43,747 nucleotides of DNA from Pseudomonadota bacterium (GTDB lineage: Bacteria; Pseudomonadota; Gammaproteobacteria; Competibacterales; Competibacteraceae). The DNA lies in the NCBI GenBank assembly GCA_022709365.1, contig JAKLIY010000035.1:1-43747 (forward strand), in the 5' to 3' direction. Shown here in pieces: positions 24,756 to 33,407 of the stretch. A model generated the notes under the pieces. That model did no database searches. It was not told the DNA's origin and was given only the letters and a program-made list of their open reading frames with translations. How positions within the stretch are numbered: position 1 is the first letter of the stretch; the number at the start of each line of letters is the position of its first letter. Both the position numbers and the translations under genes were made by a program.

Positions 24756-24970
24756 AGAGAGCCAAAGACTCCTAAAAATGATTGACTTGCAGCTAGGCCT
24801 TCATCCATGAGCAACCTGCTGTTTCTCCGTATTGGAGTGTGGAGCAGAAGCTGACGATTCAGCTCGCCGCCCCAAAGGCGGTCGGTCTCTTCATCAATTT
24901 TTTCCAGTGCCGAAGCGCCGATCGCGGCGCTCAACGGAGAGGGAACCGAGGGGTGAAGCGCTGGCGTCAT
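24752..24970 (-). CDS. Short hypothetical frame between cytochrome remnant and glycosyltransferase
   Basis: A 72-codon frame (MTPALHPSVPSPLSAAIGAS...) overlaps the cytochrome stop by ATGA at its start and the glycosyltransferase start by 4 bases at its end. No motif is recognised, and it contains LEKIDEETDRLWGGELNRQLL, which looks like a helical protein segment. The double coupling argues for a gene; the short length and lack of family argue against. It could also be the remains of a larger gene. Confidence 0.35.
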   Translation of the reverse strand: MTPALHPSVPSPLSAAIGASALEKIDEETDRLWGGELNRQLLLHTPIRRNSRLLMDEGLAASQSFLGVFGSL

Positions 24971-25440
24971 GGCGGCGGTCCGGGAAACAAAACAGGGGGT
25001 CCGTTCGGGGTTGGATCCGGCGGAAGATCAGCGGGGGCCGGTTCACCGGCGGGTCCCAAATACCGGATGAACGGGTAAAGGGCGCGCAAGTCTTGCGCTT
25101 TCATAGCTTTCATAGCGTGCAGAGCGAACCCGGGCATCGGCGGGCGATACTGGGCAGTATGTGCTCTCTTGACCCACTGCTCTTCCGAGAGCTTGTCCAT
25201 GGACAGCCTTAAATTAGTGGGATAGGGGGTCCCCCAAGGACCGCGCCAGCCCAGGCGATCCCCGACCCGCCACGCCTTCTCGGGAATTTTTCCGCCGGCC
25301 TGCGCGTAGCCCGGGGTGTGGCCGTCATGGCAACTCGTGATTTTGACGAGCTATCTGCCGCGATCGACGAACTTCGCCACCGAATCGGCCCCTGCATGCT
25401 GCGCGGACGCGGTCAACGCCATGAATGCGATTCCTATCAT
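24967..25440 (-). pseudogene. c-type cytochrome, broken by a stop codon and a lost heme cysteine
   Basis: From ATG 25440 the frame encodes a signal peptide (MIGIAFMALTASAQHAGA), then DRGR, a TAG at 25351-25353, and continues in the same frame to a TGA at 24967. The region after the stop reads LVKITSCHDGHTPGYAQAGG and later YRPPMPGFALHAM and LGPAGEPAPADLPPD. Relatives read GRYLVKxxxCNDCHTPG, so the TAG replaces a tyrosine codon. The CxxCH heme motif is now CHDGH, with the second cysteine changed to glycine. Two independent lesions make it a pseudogene. It was probably a periplasmic mono-heme electron carrier. Confidence 0.75.
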
Positions 25441-25528
25441 CAAGGCACGGTGTGTGGATCTATTTTTTCCTCGGGGTGGGCGAGAGGGTGGGCGCTCTCT
25501 TTGCCGGAACGCGCTGCCGGCGACGACG

Positions 25529-26521
25529 CTACCGCCAATCGTCAATCAAGTAGACGCCCGGCTGGTTGTAGCCCGGCTCGTTGGGTCGATGCATCGCCAC
25601 CCCCTGCAAGTCGGTGCGGAAGCCGCGTTCCAACATCCGCCGGTAAGCCTCGTGACGGGCCGTGTTGACGCCGGCCACCAACCGCGATAGCCCCCGTTCG
25701 GCGGCCCACGCTTCACAGGCATCCAGCAACCGGCCGAAATCCGGCCCGGCGGTCGGCCGTGGGCGCACCGCGCCGAATTTGACATAGCCCACGCCGCTCC
25801 CGGCTTCGGTACCCGGCCCGCCGTGACAGACGGCCAGCCCGACGAGTCTCCCGTCGTCCCACAGGAACACGGTCTCGCCCAGACCCTGGTCCGCCACGGC
25901 GCGCACCTCCGACCCCACATCCAGACCCGCGTAGAGGGTGTCCGTGAGCTGACGGCAGCCGAGGAGCAGGCTCTCCCGCTCGTACCCCGGCGCTTCGGAG
26001 AAGCGGGTCCACCGAAACCCGCCCCCGGCCGGTTCCACCGGCTCGGAGGGGATCGGCTTGGACAGGATCAGGGTGAGGAACCGCGCCCAGAAGCCGAACT
26101 TCTGATAAAGGCTGATGTGCTTCGGGCTGTGGGCGAAGGTAAACAGGCCGGCGTGCCGGGTTCCCCATCGGTCAAAGCAATCCAGGATGGGTTCCATCAA
26201 CCGCTGGCCCACGCCCCGATCCCACCAGTCCGGGTGGAGGGTCAGCGGGCCGAGGACGCCGACGCTGCCCCAGTCGGTGGCAAAGTTGGAGCCGACGAAC
26301 TCGCCGTCGGCGGTGGCGCCGAAGGCCGCTGCCGGGTGGGTCCGCCAGCGCGTCCGCACATAGTTCGCATCCCCCATGAAAGCCGTCGGCTCGGGAAGAC
26401 CGAGGAAGGTGCCGAACGCCAACCGCATGACGTGGTCGGCCGCCGACAGCTCGTTTTCCTGAAGGGGACGCACGGCGATGTCCGGCGATCGTGTGCCCGC
26501 CGGTGGCAGCGGCCTGTTCAT
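25529..26521 (-). CDS. GNAT-family N-acetyltransferase, long form
   Basis: This 330-residue protein has AAGGAGAG just before the ATG. The N-terminal half is a GNAT domain: VGSNFATDWGSVGVLGPLTLHPDWWDRGVGQRLM (motif A with the acetyl-CoA loop), followed by FTFAHSPKHISLYQKFGF. The C-terminal half looks like a second, degenerate GNAT fold (FGRLLDACEAWAAERGL, VNTARHEAYRRMLERGFRTD). The substrate is unknown. It lies 92 bases after the TetR gene on the same strand and could be regulated by it. Confidence 0.85.
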   Translation of the reverse strand: MNRPLPPAGTRSPDIAVRPLQENELSAADHVMRLAFGTFLGLPEPTAFMGDANYVRTRWRTHPAAAFGATADGEFVGSNFATDWGSVGVLGPLTLHPDWWDRGVGQRLMEPILDCFDRWGTRHAGLFTFAHSPKHISLYQKFGFWARFLTLILSKPIPSEPVEPAGGGFRWTRFSEAPGYERESLLLGCRQLTDTLYAGLDVGSEVRAVADQGLGETVFLWDDGRLVGLAVCHGGPGTEAGSGVGYVKFGAVRPRPTAGPDFGRLLDACEAWAAERGLSRLVAGVNTARHEAYRRMLERGFRTDLQGVAMHRPNEPGYNQPGVYLIDDWR

Positions 26522-26572
26522 AGCGCTCTCCTTTCATCGTTTCGCTAGTAAAGAGGGCTGTGATCAAAAGAC

Positions 26573-26611
26573 AAAAAATCATAGAACATGATAAAAATAC
26601 TATGATTTTTT
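26573..26611. terminator. AT-rich inverted repeat between TetR and GNAT genes
   Basis: AAAAAATCATAG (26573-26584) and CTATGATTTTTT (26600-26611) are perfect 12-bp inverted arms with a 15-base loop, just after the TetR stop on the minus strand. Each strand ends in a T run, as in a bidirectional terminator, but the stem has little GC. It could instead be an operator in front of the acetyltransferase gene. Confidence 0.4.
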
Positions 26612-26613
26612 AT

Positions 26614-27264
26614 TCATAGAACAGCGCGTTGAGGATCGGCGGCGACGCGGTTTTCGTTCGACGAAACCGAAGCCGAATCCTGAAGTGCGGCGCGGACCAG
26701 CGCCCGCACCGCCCAGCTTTTGACCGTCCGCGCCGTGGCCGGGTCGACGCCCAGGACATCGCGAAAGACGATCATCGACTCCGGCCCGAACATCAGCGCC
26801 AGTGCGGCGCAGAGCCGCTCGTAGTCGTCCTCGCGAAACCGGTGACGCGCCGTGGCCAGCGCCGCCTCAATCAGCGGTAGCCGGCGGTTCTGTCGGGTGG
26901 GCAGCGGATCGTCCGTCCGGTCGCGACCGATCGAGTTCGCCATCAGGATCCGCAGTTGCGTCTCGTTCTGATAGACCACCTCGTGCAAGGACGCTTCCGC
27001 GCGGTCGATCCGCGCCTCGGCGTCGTCGGAGGGATCGTCGGCGAACAGCGCCGCCGGATCGGCGACCGCCGCCTCGATCGGCGCTTCCACCAACAGCGCC
27101 TCGACCCGGGGAAAGTGCCGGTACGCCGTGGCGCGCGAGACCAAGGCCTCCGCCGCCACCTCCTCCATGGTGGGTTTGCGGCCCTGCTTCATCAGCCGAC
27201 CGGCGGCCTGCAACAAATCCTTGCGCGTGCGCAGTTCCTGGTTGCTGGGCGGGCGTGGAATCAT
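26614..27264 (-). CDS. TetR/AcrR-family transcriptional regulator
   Basis: Starting at the ATG at 27264, which overlaps the preceding stop (ATGA), the product is 216 residues. The DNA-binding domain is clear: ELRTRKDLLQAAGRLMKQG, then TMEEVAAEALVSRATAYRHFP. The ligand-binding part is unassigned. It is coupled to the SnoaL-like gene upstream, and palindromes in front of that gene are likely targets. The frame is open further left, but those codons lie inside the SnoaL-like gene. Confidence 0.85.
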   Translation of the reverse strand: MIPRPPSNQELRTRKDLLQAAGRLMKQGRKPTMEEVAAEALVSRATAYRHFPRVEALLVEAPIEAAVADPAALFADDPSDDAEARIDRAEASLHEVVYQNETQLRILMANSIGRDRTDDPLPTRQNRRLPLIEAALATARHRFREDDYERLCAALALMFGPESMIVFRDVLGVDPATARTVKSWAVRALVRAALQDSASVSSNENRVAADPQRAVL

Positions 27265-27686
27265 GGGGTTTGCGGAAGTTGTTGGAGGATCGCCGCGAGA
27301 TCGATCCAGACCTGTTCCTTCTGGATCTGGCCGGTTTCCGTGAACTCCACGACGTGGAGCAAGCGAAAATCCAGGGGTCGCCCTCGGCCCTCTAGGCCGA
27401 AGGGCCGCCCGGGCGCGTGGCCTTGCCACAAGGATTCATCGATCAGAAAACCGTCGCCGTAGAGCCGCCGCAGGGGCATAACCTGGCTCCCGGACAAGTC
27501 CGCAAACAAGGTTTCGTAGAAATTCCGCGCGGCTTCCCGACCGTGGCTGGGGCCGTGGGGCCAACCGATGACGTCGTGCGTAGCGTCCGGCGCCAGGGTT
27601 GCCAGGACGCCTTCGACGTCATCGTGGTGCTCGTAAGCAAAGTGTTCGTCGATCTTCTGGTCCATTTGTTGGGATGTGAGCGACAT
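27261..27686 (-). CDS. SnoaL/NTF2-like family protein
   Basis: The ATG at 27686 follows GGGAGG with 6 bases between; 141 residues. It has the cone-shaped NTF2-like pattern: an N-terminal helix with DEHFAYEHHDDVEGVLATLAPD, GWPHGPSHGREAARNFYETLF, then strands ending in HVVEFTETGQIQKEQVWID. Members act as small isomerases, hydrolases or polyketide-modifying enzymes; the exact reaction is unknown. It is co-transcribed with the TetR gene. A remnant SDR gene on the same strand upstream suggests they once formed a detoxification or secondary-metabolite cluster. Confidence 0.8.
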   Translation of the reverse strand: MSLTSQQMDQKIDEHFAYEHHDDVEGVLATLAPDATHDVIGWPHGPSHGREAARNFYETLFADLSGSQVMPLRRLYGDGFLIDESLWQGHAPGRPFGLEGRGRPLDFRLLHVVEFTETGQIQKEQVWIDLAAILQQLPQTP

Positions 27687-27719
27687 GATCAACCTCCCGG
27701 TGAATTCGGTATATGAGTA

Positions 27720-27739
27720 TCTTAATAAGATTTAAATCT
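27720..27739. promoter_or_regulatory. Overlapping palindromes, candidate TetR operator
   Basis: TCTTA-A-TAAGA (27720-27730) and AGATTTAAATCT (27728-27739) overlap 34 bases upstream of the SnoaL-like start in a strongly AT-rich stretch (27710-27765) that would also hold the promoter. TetR-family regulators commonly bind such sites in front of their own operon. No binding motif for this regulator is known to me. Confidence 0.4.
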
Positions 27740-27895
27740 CATTTCAAGACTTTTATATTAATCCGGATGGGACTCGCCCCGGACGGCCGCGCATTCCCCA
27801 CGGTTCTTCCGATGCGCGTATCCGCCCTGGGGGCGCGGCAGCGTGAGTGGGTGCGCCGTAGCGGCACGGGCCGATCAGGGCACCAGTGCCCGTAG

Positions 27896-28042
27896 CACGA
27901 TAGGCCGGTTGCCCAGGCGCAGCCGCCCAAGGCGCTCTGGGTTTTGCCCGACGCGGCCCATGAAGATTTTTATGCGCACCATCCCCAGGAATATGAGGCG
28001 CGCGTCCTGCATTTTTTCGAAACGTTTCTCCACAAAAAGTGA
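27896..28042 (+). pseudogene. C-terminal remnant of an alpha/beta hydrolase
   Basis: The plus-strand frame reads HDRPVAQAQPPKALWVLPDA, then AHEDFYAHHPQEYEARVLHFF, ending at a TGA at 28040-28042. This matches the last 50 residues of small alpha/beta hydrolases, including the final catalytic histidine region (GAxH). An in-frame TAG precedes it and no N-terminal part is found. It lies tail to tail with the SDR remnant. Confidence 0.55.
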
Positions 28043-28126
28043 CTGCCCGAGCCGACTCACCGCGGAATCATCCCGGTTCGATGAACCGTGGATCGCGCTG
28101 CACCGACCCGTCGGGTGGGCGCGCTC

Positions 28127-28556
28127 GTCCAGCCGCCCGCTCTGATGAGCGATGGAGCTGACGGTGATGATCCGGCCCTGGAGGCTGGCCTTGACGAGGT
28201 CGAGCAGCGCCTGGGTGAGCGGGAAGGGCGCGAAGTGATTGACCGCCATCGTCCGCTCAAAACCGTCCGGGGTCAGGTGGCGTATGCGATGCATACCCCC
28301 CGGCATTGTGGAGGCGGACATCGAGTACGGGCGTGGGTTGCCGCACCGGCTCGGCCAAGGCCAGCACCTGGTGCCTGTCGGTCAGGTCACCGTCAACCGG
28401 TACGGCCGTGGCGGCGTTAAGCGCGTTGAGGGTGTGCTGCGCCCGCTCCCGGGTGTACCCGTGCAGCAGCACCCGGTGACCGTGCGCCAAGAGTGGGCGG
28501 GCAGTTTCCCGACCGATGCCCGCGGTCGCGCCGGTGATGAGGATCGTTTTCATCAT
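28127..28556 (-). pseudogene. Frameshifted and truncated short-chain dehydrogenase
   Basis: The first frame from 28556 has the Rossmann motif ILITGATAGIGRETA and LHNAGG, then goes out of frame at a run of six C (28296-28301 on the plus strand). The next frame continues the protein: RHLTPDGFERTMAVNHFAPF, then RIITVSSIAHQSGRLD. SDR homology ends near 28127, before the catalytic YxxxK, and unrelated sequence follows. The gene therefore has both a frameshift and a 3' truncation, and cannot make an active oxidoreductase. Confidence 0.7.
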
Positions 28557-28675
28557 CGTCGTGTATGGGCTAAAACAACCAGAAAGAGGGAGGTGAACTT
28601 AGATGAGGTAACGCCCCCTTGTTGCGCAGTACATTGATTTCATTGAGTCCGATCCTGAGCCAGAGGGACGATTCA

Positions 28676-29563
28676 TTAGCGCAATTCGGCCAGCAACTGC
28701 GCCATCATCCGCTCCGCCTGGGCGCGGTAGCTGCCGCCGAAGAGGTTGAGGTGGTTGAGAACGTGATACAAGTTATACAGCGTCCGCCGCTGCGGATAGC
28801 CGGTGGTCAGCGGCAGCGCCTCCCGATAGGCGGCGTAGAAGGCTTCCGGGAAGCCGCCAAACAGTTCGGTCATCGCTAAATCCGCTTCACGGTCGCCTTG
28901 ATAAACCGCCGGATCGAACATCACCGGCTCGCCCTCCCCGGTGCCACCGACATTGCCCCTCCAAAGGTCGCCGTGCAGCAGGGCGGGAGTCGGCGAGTGA
29001 CCGACGAACAGCCCGTCCAGCCGCGCCCGCAACAGCTCGCCTTGTTGTTGCAGAGCGCCGACGTAGCCCTTGCGGGCCGCGAGGTCCAGTTGAAAGCCCA
29101 ACCGCCGCTCGCGCCAGAATTCGATCCAGTTGTCGCAGTAGGCGTTGAGCTGGAGGGTGGCGCCAATGGCGTTATCGCGATGCCAGCCGAAACCTTTTCG
29201 CGGCTGAGCGTGTAGCGCCGCCAACGAGCGACCGAGCCTTTCCATGGCCCGTGTTCCGCCACTCACCAGCGGCAGATACTCCAGCATTAACCAGGCCTGT
29301 TCGGCGGCAACGCCATGCCCCATCGGTTCGGGGACCCGCACGGTTCGGGTTGCGGCGAGTTCAGCCAGGCTCGCCGCTTCGGCTTCAAACATAGGCAGGC
29401 CGGCGGCGGCATTGACTTTGACGAAGAAGATCCGTTGACCGTCGCTGATACGCCATGCGGGGTTAATGCAGCCACCGCCGAGCGGTTGACGCTGACGGAT
29501 GATAAAAGGCTGGCGGGTGACGGCGTAGATGTGATGTTCAAGCGCGGTCCAAAGAGGAGTCAT
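28676..29563 (-). CDS. Fructosamine kinase family protein
   Basis: From the ATG at 29563 the product is 295 residues, normal for the family. It shows the kinase-like motifs SxxxGGGCINPAWRI near the N-terminus, FVKVN, MLEYLPL, HGDLWRGN with the catalytic aspartate at 197-204, and FDPAVYQGDREADLAMTELFGG. These enzymes phosphorylate ketosamines so that glycated proteins can be repaired. It begins 16 bases after the endonuclease I gene and is probably co-transcribed with it. Confidence 0.85.
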   Translation of the reverse strand: MTPLWTALEHHIYAVTRQPFIIRQRQPLGGGCINPAWRISDGQRIFFVKVNAAAGLPMFEAEAASLAELAATRTVRVPEPMGHGVAAEQAWLMLEYLPLVSGGTRAMERLGRSLAALHAQPRKGFGWHRDNAIGATLQLNAYCDNWIEFWRERRLGFQLDLAARKGYVGALQQQGELLRARLDGLFVGHSPTPALLHGDLWRGNVGGTGEGEPVMFDPAVYQGDREADLAMTELFGGFPEAFYAAYREALPLTTGYPQRRTLYNLYHVLNHLNLFGGSYRAQAERMMAQLLAELR

Positions 29564-29579
29564 CAGACTTCTCATCCGC

Positions 29580-30714
29580 TTACGGTTTGCACCGCTGGGT
29601 GCAGGGAACACCATCACCATCGCCGTCCAGCCGGGTCAGGCCGCAATGGGTCAGGTAAAACTTGGCTTCCTCGCAACTGCTCATCTGGCTGCAGGTGGTC
29701 TTGGTGCCGCAGACCCAGCCCGATGGGTCCGCGTTGGCGGGCGCTGTGACCGCGCGGAGTTGCCGGGATGGGCGCAGCGGGAACCGGAGCAGCGGGAGCG
29801 GTTGCTGTGGGAACCACCGGCGCGGCGGGTACGGTGGCGGTCTTGCCGAACAACGCGGCATACTGCGTGACGAATTTGTTGTCCTTGCCTTGAATCGCGG
29901 CGATACGCCGGGTGCGCTCCACTTCCCAGGCATCGGGCGGGTCCTGTCGGCTCCAGGCCGTATAAAGCTGCTGATCTTGCCGCGACAAATTGAAGCCGTA
30001 GGTATCGGCCATGTAAAGCATCGTCCGGGCAATATCACCCTGGACGGTTTCCGGCGGTTCCACCCGGCGGATGCTGGAATTCACCTCAAAATTGCAGGTT
30101 CCAAACACGCGAGGCTCGCCCGGAATCATCCCCCAGTTGAAGTCACTCCTTTTACCATTGACCTCGCCCACTGCCGGGACGAGATTAAACAGGTCGTTGT
30201 GGGCGGCCTCGAATACCGGGTCTACTGCCTGGCAGCAAGCCCGGCCGGAGAGCGTCTTGCCATCGCTCTTGACGCACGCGGGGAAGTCGCCGGGACTGCG
30301 CCAGCAGGGGCGGAAATTCCCAAACATCGCCGCCGGGAAAATGTACTCGGCTTCGATCCGTTGCGCCCTGGGCTTGTCGGCCAAGGCGGTTAGACCGCAA
30401 CTGGCCAGGTCGATTTGCCGGTCGGAGTTGTACGCACAGCCGCAATAAAACGTCACGCGGTGATCGGCGTAGACCTGATCGTAGAGTGCTTTCTTGGCGG
30501 CGGTGAAGGTGCTCGGGGTGTTCGGCAGGTTGCCGGGTGGGGGTGTACTCCGCGCGGCCGTCGGGCGTTCCGTCGGCGGGGCGGAGGGTTTTTGAAACCA
30601 GTCCGTCTTGACACCCAGGGCCGCCAGGACAGCCAACACGAGGGCGGTGATCACGCCGGTCAGGGTTTTGAGCAGGCGAGTCGAGGCGCGGGAGCGGGTG
30701 GGTCGTTTGGCCAT
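29580..30714 (-). pseudogene. Endonuclease I-family nuclease with Excalibur tail, frameshifted
   Basis: From ATG 30714 (MAKRPTRS...) there is a membrane anchor (LLKTLTGVITALVLAVLAAL) and then an endonuclease I core. Its features are FYCGCAYNSDRQ, EAEYIFPAAMFG, EAAHNDLFNLVPAVGEVNGKRSDF with the conserved NL(V)P and N motifs, and FGTCNFEVNSS. An Ala/Pro linker follows. Near 29750-29757 (run GCGC) the frame shifts. In the other frame the protein continues with CGTKTTCSQMSSCEEAKFY and LDGDGDGVPC, a standard Excalibur calcium-binding domain ending at TAA 29580. The catalytic core is intact; only the tail is out of frame. A sequencing error is possible. Confidence 0.8.
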
Positions 30715-30782
30715 GGAGGCGGTCCAGGGTGGCAAAAAGACTGTACTATAGCCGTTCACTCCCCTTATTCGGGCCATTACCT

Positions 30783-31451
30783 ATGCCCAACTCATCCAGA
30801 CTCAAATTCCGCGAAGTTCTTGCGCCCATCGAAGACCCGGTGTCCAAGTTTGGTGGCCAGCCGATTTGGCTTGAGGAACCCGTTGCTCCGCTCAGTCGTC
30901 GCACCGGAAAGCCAATGACCTTCGTCTGCCAGATCGCGATACCCTCGCATTGGCATGAGAATCAAAACGTACACCTGGCGTATGTCTTCATGACCGGAGC
31001 GGGATTCGATGACAACGCAGTCGAAACATGGAATCCCGAAGACGGCGAGACGGCGGTGATAATCCAAGGGGAGAGTTCTAAGCGGCCCATTCTCGAACAC
31101 TACCCAGACACGCTACGACGCTGGGAGGAACGTGACGGCAAGAGAATGGAAGTTCCCTGTGAATATGCAATCGATGAAACACCCGCTGAAGAAGCCGCAT
31201 ACGTTCCATTGGAAACACTCGACGACATCGAAGCCGGAGAACGAGAATCCGCCTTAGAAAGCTGGCGCGGGAACAAGATCGGAGGTAGCCCGTATTGGGT
31301 GCAGTTCGAAGAGTTTCCATACGAGGCTTGGCGCCTTTTGCTCCAACTGGAAGATGGCACCTACCCTTTCAGTCTGAATCTTGGGACCGGGGTTGGCTAT
31401 GTCTTCATCGACTCTGCCTGTACCGAAGGCCAGTTGCTCTGGCAGTGTTGA
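30783..31451 (+). CDS. DUF1963 (YwqG-like) protein
   Basis: The ATG at 30783 gives 222 residues. The pattern SKFGGQPIWL near the start, then FVCQIAIP, AYVFMTG, and SPYWVQFEEFPYEAWRLLLQLE with GVGYVFI at the end fits the DUF1963/YwqG family. Function is unknown; members resemble proteins associated with stress and with polymorphic-toxin immunity. It is transcribed divergently from the endonuclease I gene, with about 70 bases between them. Confidence 0.75.
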   Translation: MPNSSRLKFREVLAPIEDPVSKFGGQPIWLEEPVAPLSRRTGKPMTFVCQIAIPSHWHENQNVHLAYVFMTGAGFDDNAVETWNPEDGETAVIIQGESSKRPILEHYPDTLRRWEERDGKRMEVPCEYAIDETPAEEAAYVPLETLDDIEAGERESALESWRGNKIGGSPYWVQFEEFPYEAWRLLLQLEDGTYPFSLNLGTGVGYVFIDSACTEGQLLWQC

Positions 31452-31625
31452 GCCACCTGCACGCTACGTTTGCGGCGGCGAGCCAGTGCTGGCTTATCAA
31501 ACATTAGTCAGGATTTTGGGAAAGGCGCGAGAAGGACGGGGGCGTGAAGACATAGATGCAGTCCGGTGGTGATGAAGGGGCTACACTGTAGCAAACAACC
31601 GCCTGCCCTGAACCCAGGGGTCCTG

Positions 31626-33371
31626 ATGCAACTGCCCTTGCGTTACCGTCATACCCAGTTCGGCACGGTAGTGGTGGTGTCTCTGCTGCTGTCGGCGGTA
31701 CTCTTTGCGGGCCTCGGGAGGGTGACCGGCCTGACGTCGCTGGCGGTGATCGGGCCGGCGCTGATGGCCGTGTTTCTGGCGCTGTTTTACGCGCTCACTG
31801 TCGAGATTGGCGCCACCCACCTGACGTTTCGCTTCGGGATCGGCTGGATTCGGAAGCGCGTCCCGCTGGCGGAGATCGTCGAGGCACAGCCGGTCGACAA
31901 TCATTGGCTGTACGGCTGGGGCATCCACCGCACCCCGCACGGTTGGCTGTACGGCTGGGGCATCCACCGCACCCCGCACGGTTGGCTGTACAACGTGTCG
32001 GGCTGGGAGGCGGTGGAGATCACGCTGACCTCGGGCCAGCACCTGCGCTTGGGGACTGACGAACCACAAAAGCTGACGCAGGTGCTGCAGGTGGCCCGTG
32101 AGGACTGGTCGAGGAACACCGCCGCAGACTGCCGCCATTGTCATCGTGTTCGGTTTCGTCTATCTGGGCATGATCTTGGCATGATCTTGGGCGGCTTGCC
32201 GTTCCTGCAACTCGACCGCACCGGGATTGCCCTGCTGGGGGCGATTGCGCTGGTGGGCATGGGAGCCGTGACCCCCGAGGCGGCGGTGCAAGCGCTGCAC
32301 TTGCCAACACTCATCCTGTTGTTCGCCTTCATGGTGCTGTCGGCGCAACTGCGCCTGGGTGGTTTTTATGCCTGGGTCACCCTGAAGCTGGCGGCGCTGC
32401 CGCTGTTGCTGGGCGCGCTGATGGCCGTCGTGGCGGCGCTGGCGGCGGTATTCAGCAACGACATCGTGTGCCTGGCGGTCGCGCCGGTGCTGATCGACGC
32501 CTGTCGGCGGCGGGGCCTCAATCCCATTCCCTATCTGCTGGCGCTGGCGTGCGCGGCCAACGTCGGCTCGGCCGCGACGCTGATCGGCAACCCGCAGAAC
32601 ATGCTGATCGGCGCGACCTTGCGGCTGTCCTTCGGCGGCTACGCCCTCGAAGCGGCGGGGCTGGTGCTGCTCGGCCTGCTGGCGACCTGGGGGATCATCG
32701 CCTGGCCGGCGCGGGGCCGCTGGACAGCGCCCCCGGACGAAGCGGGGACCCGGCCAGACCGGCGGGCCGACGATCAACCGGCCTTCGACCCCTGGCAGAC
32801 CGCCAAGGGGCTGACGGTGGCGGCAGCACTGCTGGGCGTGTTCCTGTTCACCTCGTGGCCGCGCGAGGCGGCGGCGCTGGTCGGCGCGGGCGTGCTGCTG
32901 ACCAGCCGCAAGTTGCACTCCCGCCACATGCTGGGGCTGGTGGACTGGGAGCTGCTGGTGCTGTTCGTCGGCCTGTTCGTCGTCAATCACGCCTTCCAGC
33001 ACACCGGGCTGGCGGCCGAGGCGATCACCGGGCTGGCGGCGGCGGGCGTGCCGCTGGATCAACCCGGCCCCCTGTTCGCGGCCACGGTGCTGCTCAGCAA
33101 CCTGGTGTCCAACGTGCCGGCGGTGATGCTGTTGTTACCGGCGGCGATTCACCCGCAGGCCGGTATGATCCTGGCGTTGGCCAGCACCTTGGCCGGCAAT
33201 CTGCTGTTGGTGGGCAGCATCGCCAACCTGATCGTGGCCGACGCGGCCGCCCGGCACGGCATCGGCATCGACTGGCGCGTTCACGCCCGTGTAGGGATTC
33301 CAGTGACGCTGGCGACTCTGGCGATGGGCGCCGGGTGGATCGGGTGGCGGCTGGCCTCTGGCCCTCCATAA
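31626..33371 (+). CDS. PH-like membrane protein fused in frame to an SLC13/ArsB-like permease
   Basis: The open frame from ATG 31626 is 581 codons. Residues 1-170 have two membrane helices followed by a PH-like strand region (VEIGATHLTFRFGIGW, NVSGWEAVEITLTSGQ). From about residue 180 it becomes an anion permease of the ArsB/NhaD/SLC13 type: MILGGLPFLQLDRTG, AVFSNDIVCLAVAP, ANVGSAATLIGNPQNMLIG, LLSNLVSNVPAVMLLLP. The two parts are in one frame only because GGCATGATCTT is duplicated at 32167-32188. Just before the repeat the permease reads in another frame (TAAIVIVFGFVYLGMIL). The N-terminus of the permease is therefore scrambled and the fusion is probably not a natural design. Confidence 0.6.
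   Translation: MQLPLRYRHTQFGTVVVVSLLLSAVLFAGLGRVTGLTSLAVIGPALMAVFLALFYALTVEIGATHLTFRFGIGWIRKRVPLAEIVEAQPVDNHWLYGWGIHRTPHGWLYGWGIHRTPHGWLYNVSGWEAVEITLTSGQHLRLGTDEPQKLTQVLQVAREDWSRNTAADCRHCHRVRFRLSGHDLGMILGGLPFLQLDRTGIALLGAIALVGMGAVTPEAAVQALHLPTLILLFAFMVLSAQLRLGGFYAWVTLKLAALPLLLGALMAVVAALAAVFSNDIVCLAVAPVLIDACRRRGLNPIPYLLALACAANVGSAATLIGNPQNMLIGATLRLSFGGYALEAAGLVLLGLLATWGIIAWPARGRWTAPPDEAGTRPDRRADDQPAFDPWQTAKGLTVAAALLGVFLFTSWPREAAALVGAGVLLTSRKLHSRHMLGLVDWELLVLFVGLFVVNHAFQHTGLAAEAITGLAAAGVPLDQPGPLFAATVLLSNLVSNVPAVMLLLPAAIHPQAGMILALASTLAGNLLLVGSIANLIVADAAARHGIGIDWRVHARVGIPVTLATLAMGAGWIGWRLASGPP
31905..31982 (+). repeat. 39-bp tandem duplication in the PH-like region
   Basis: Two identical 39-base copies (31905-31943, 31944-31982) encode WLYGWGIHRTPHG twice, followed by a third partial copy WLY. 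The repeat keeps the frame. Relatives would be expected to have the peptide once, so this looks recent. Confidence 0.9.
32167..32188 (+). repeat. 11-bp tandem duplication that shifts the permease frame
   Basis: GGCATGATCTT occurs at 32167-32177 and again at 32178-32188. Removing one copy joins TAAIVIVFGFVYLGM to ILGGLPFLQLDRTG in one frame, the expected first helix of the permease. Confidence 0.85.
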
Positions 33372-33407
33372 GTTGGGTGAACCCGGATCAAGAGACGATG
33401 CTCTACC

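Noticed and set aside
31905..31982. Tandem 39-bp repeats as a CRISPR-like or regulatory array
   Set aside because: Only two copies with no spacers, in frame within a coding region; a simple duplication.
32160..33062. 300-codon minus-strand frame opposite the permease
   Set aside because: Its extreme Arg/Gln/Gly composition is the mirror of the hydrophobic permease codons; not a gene.
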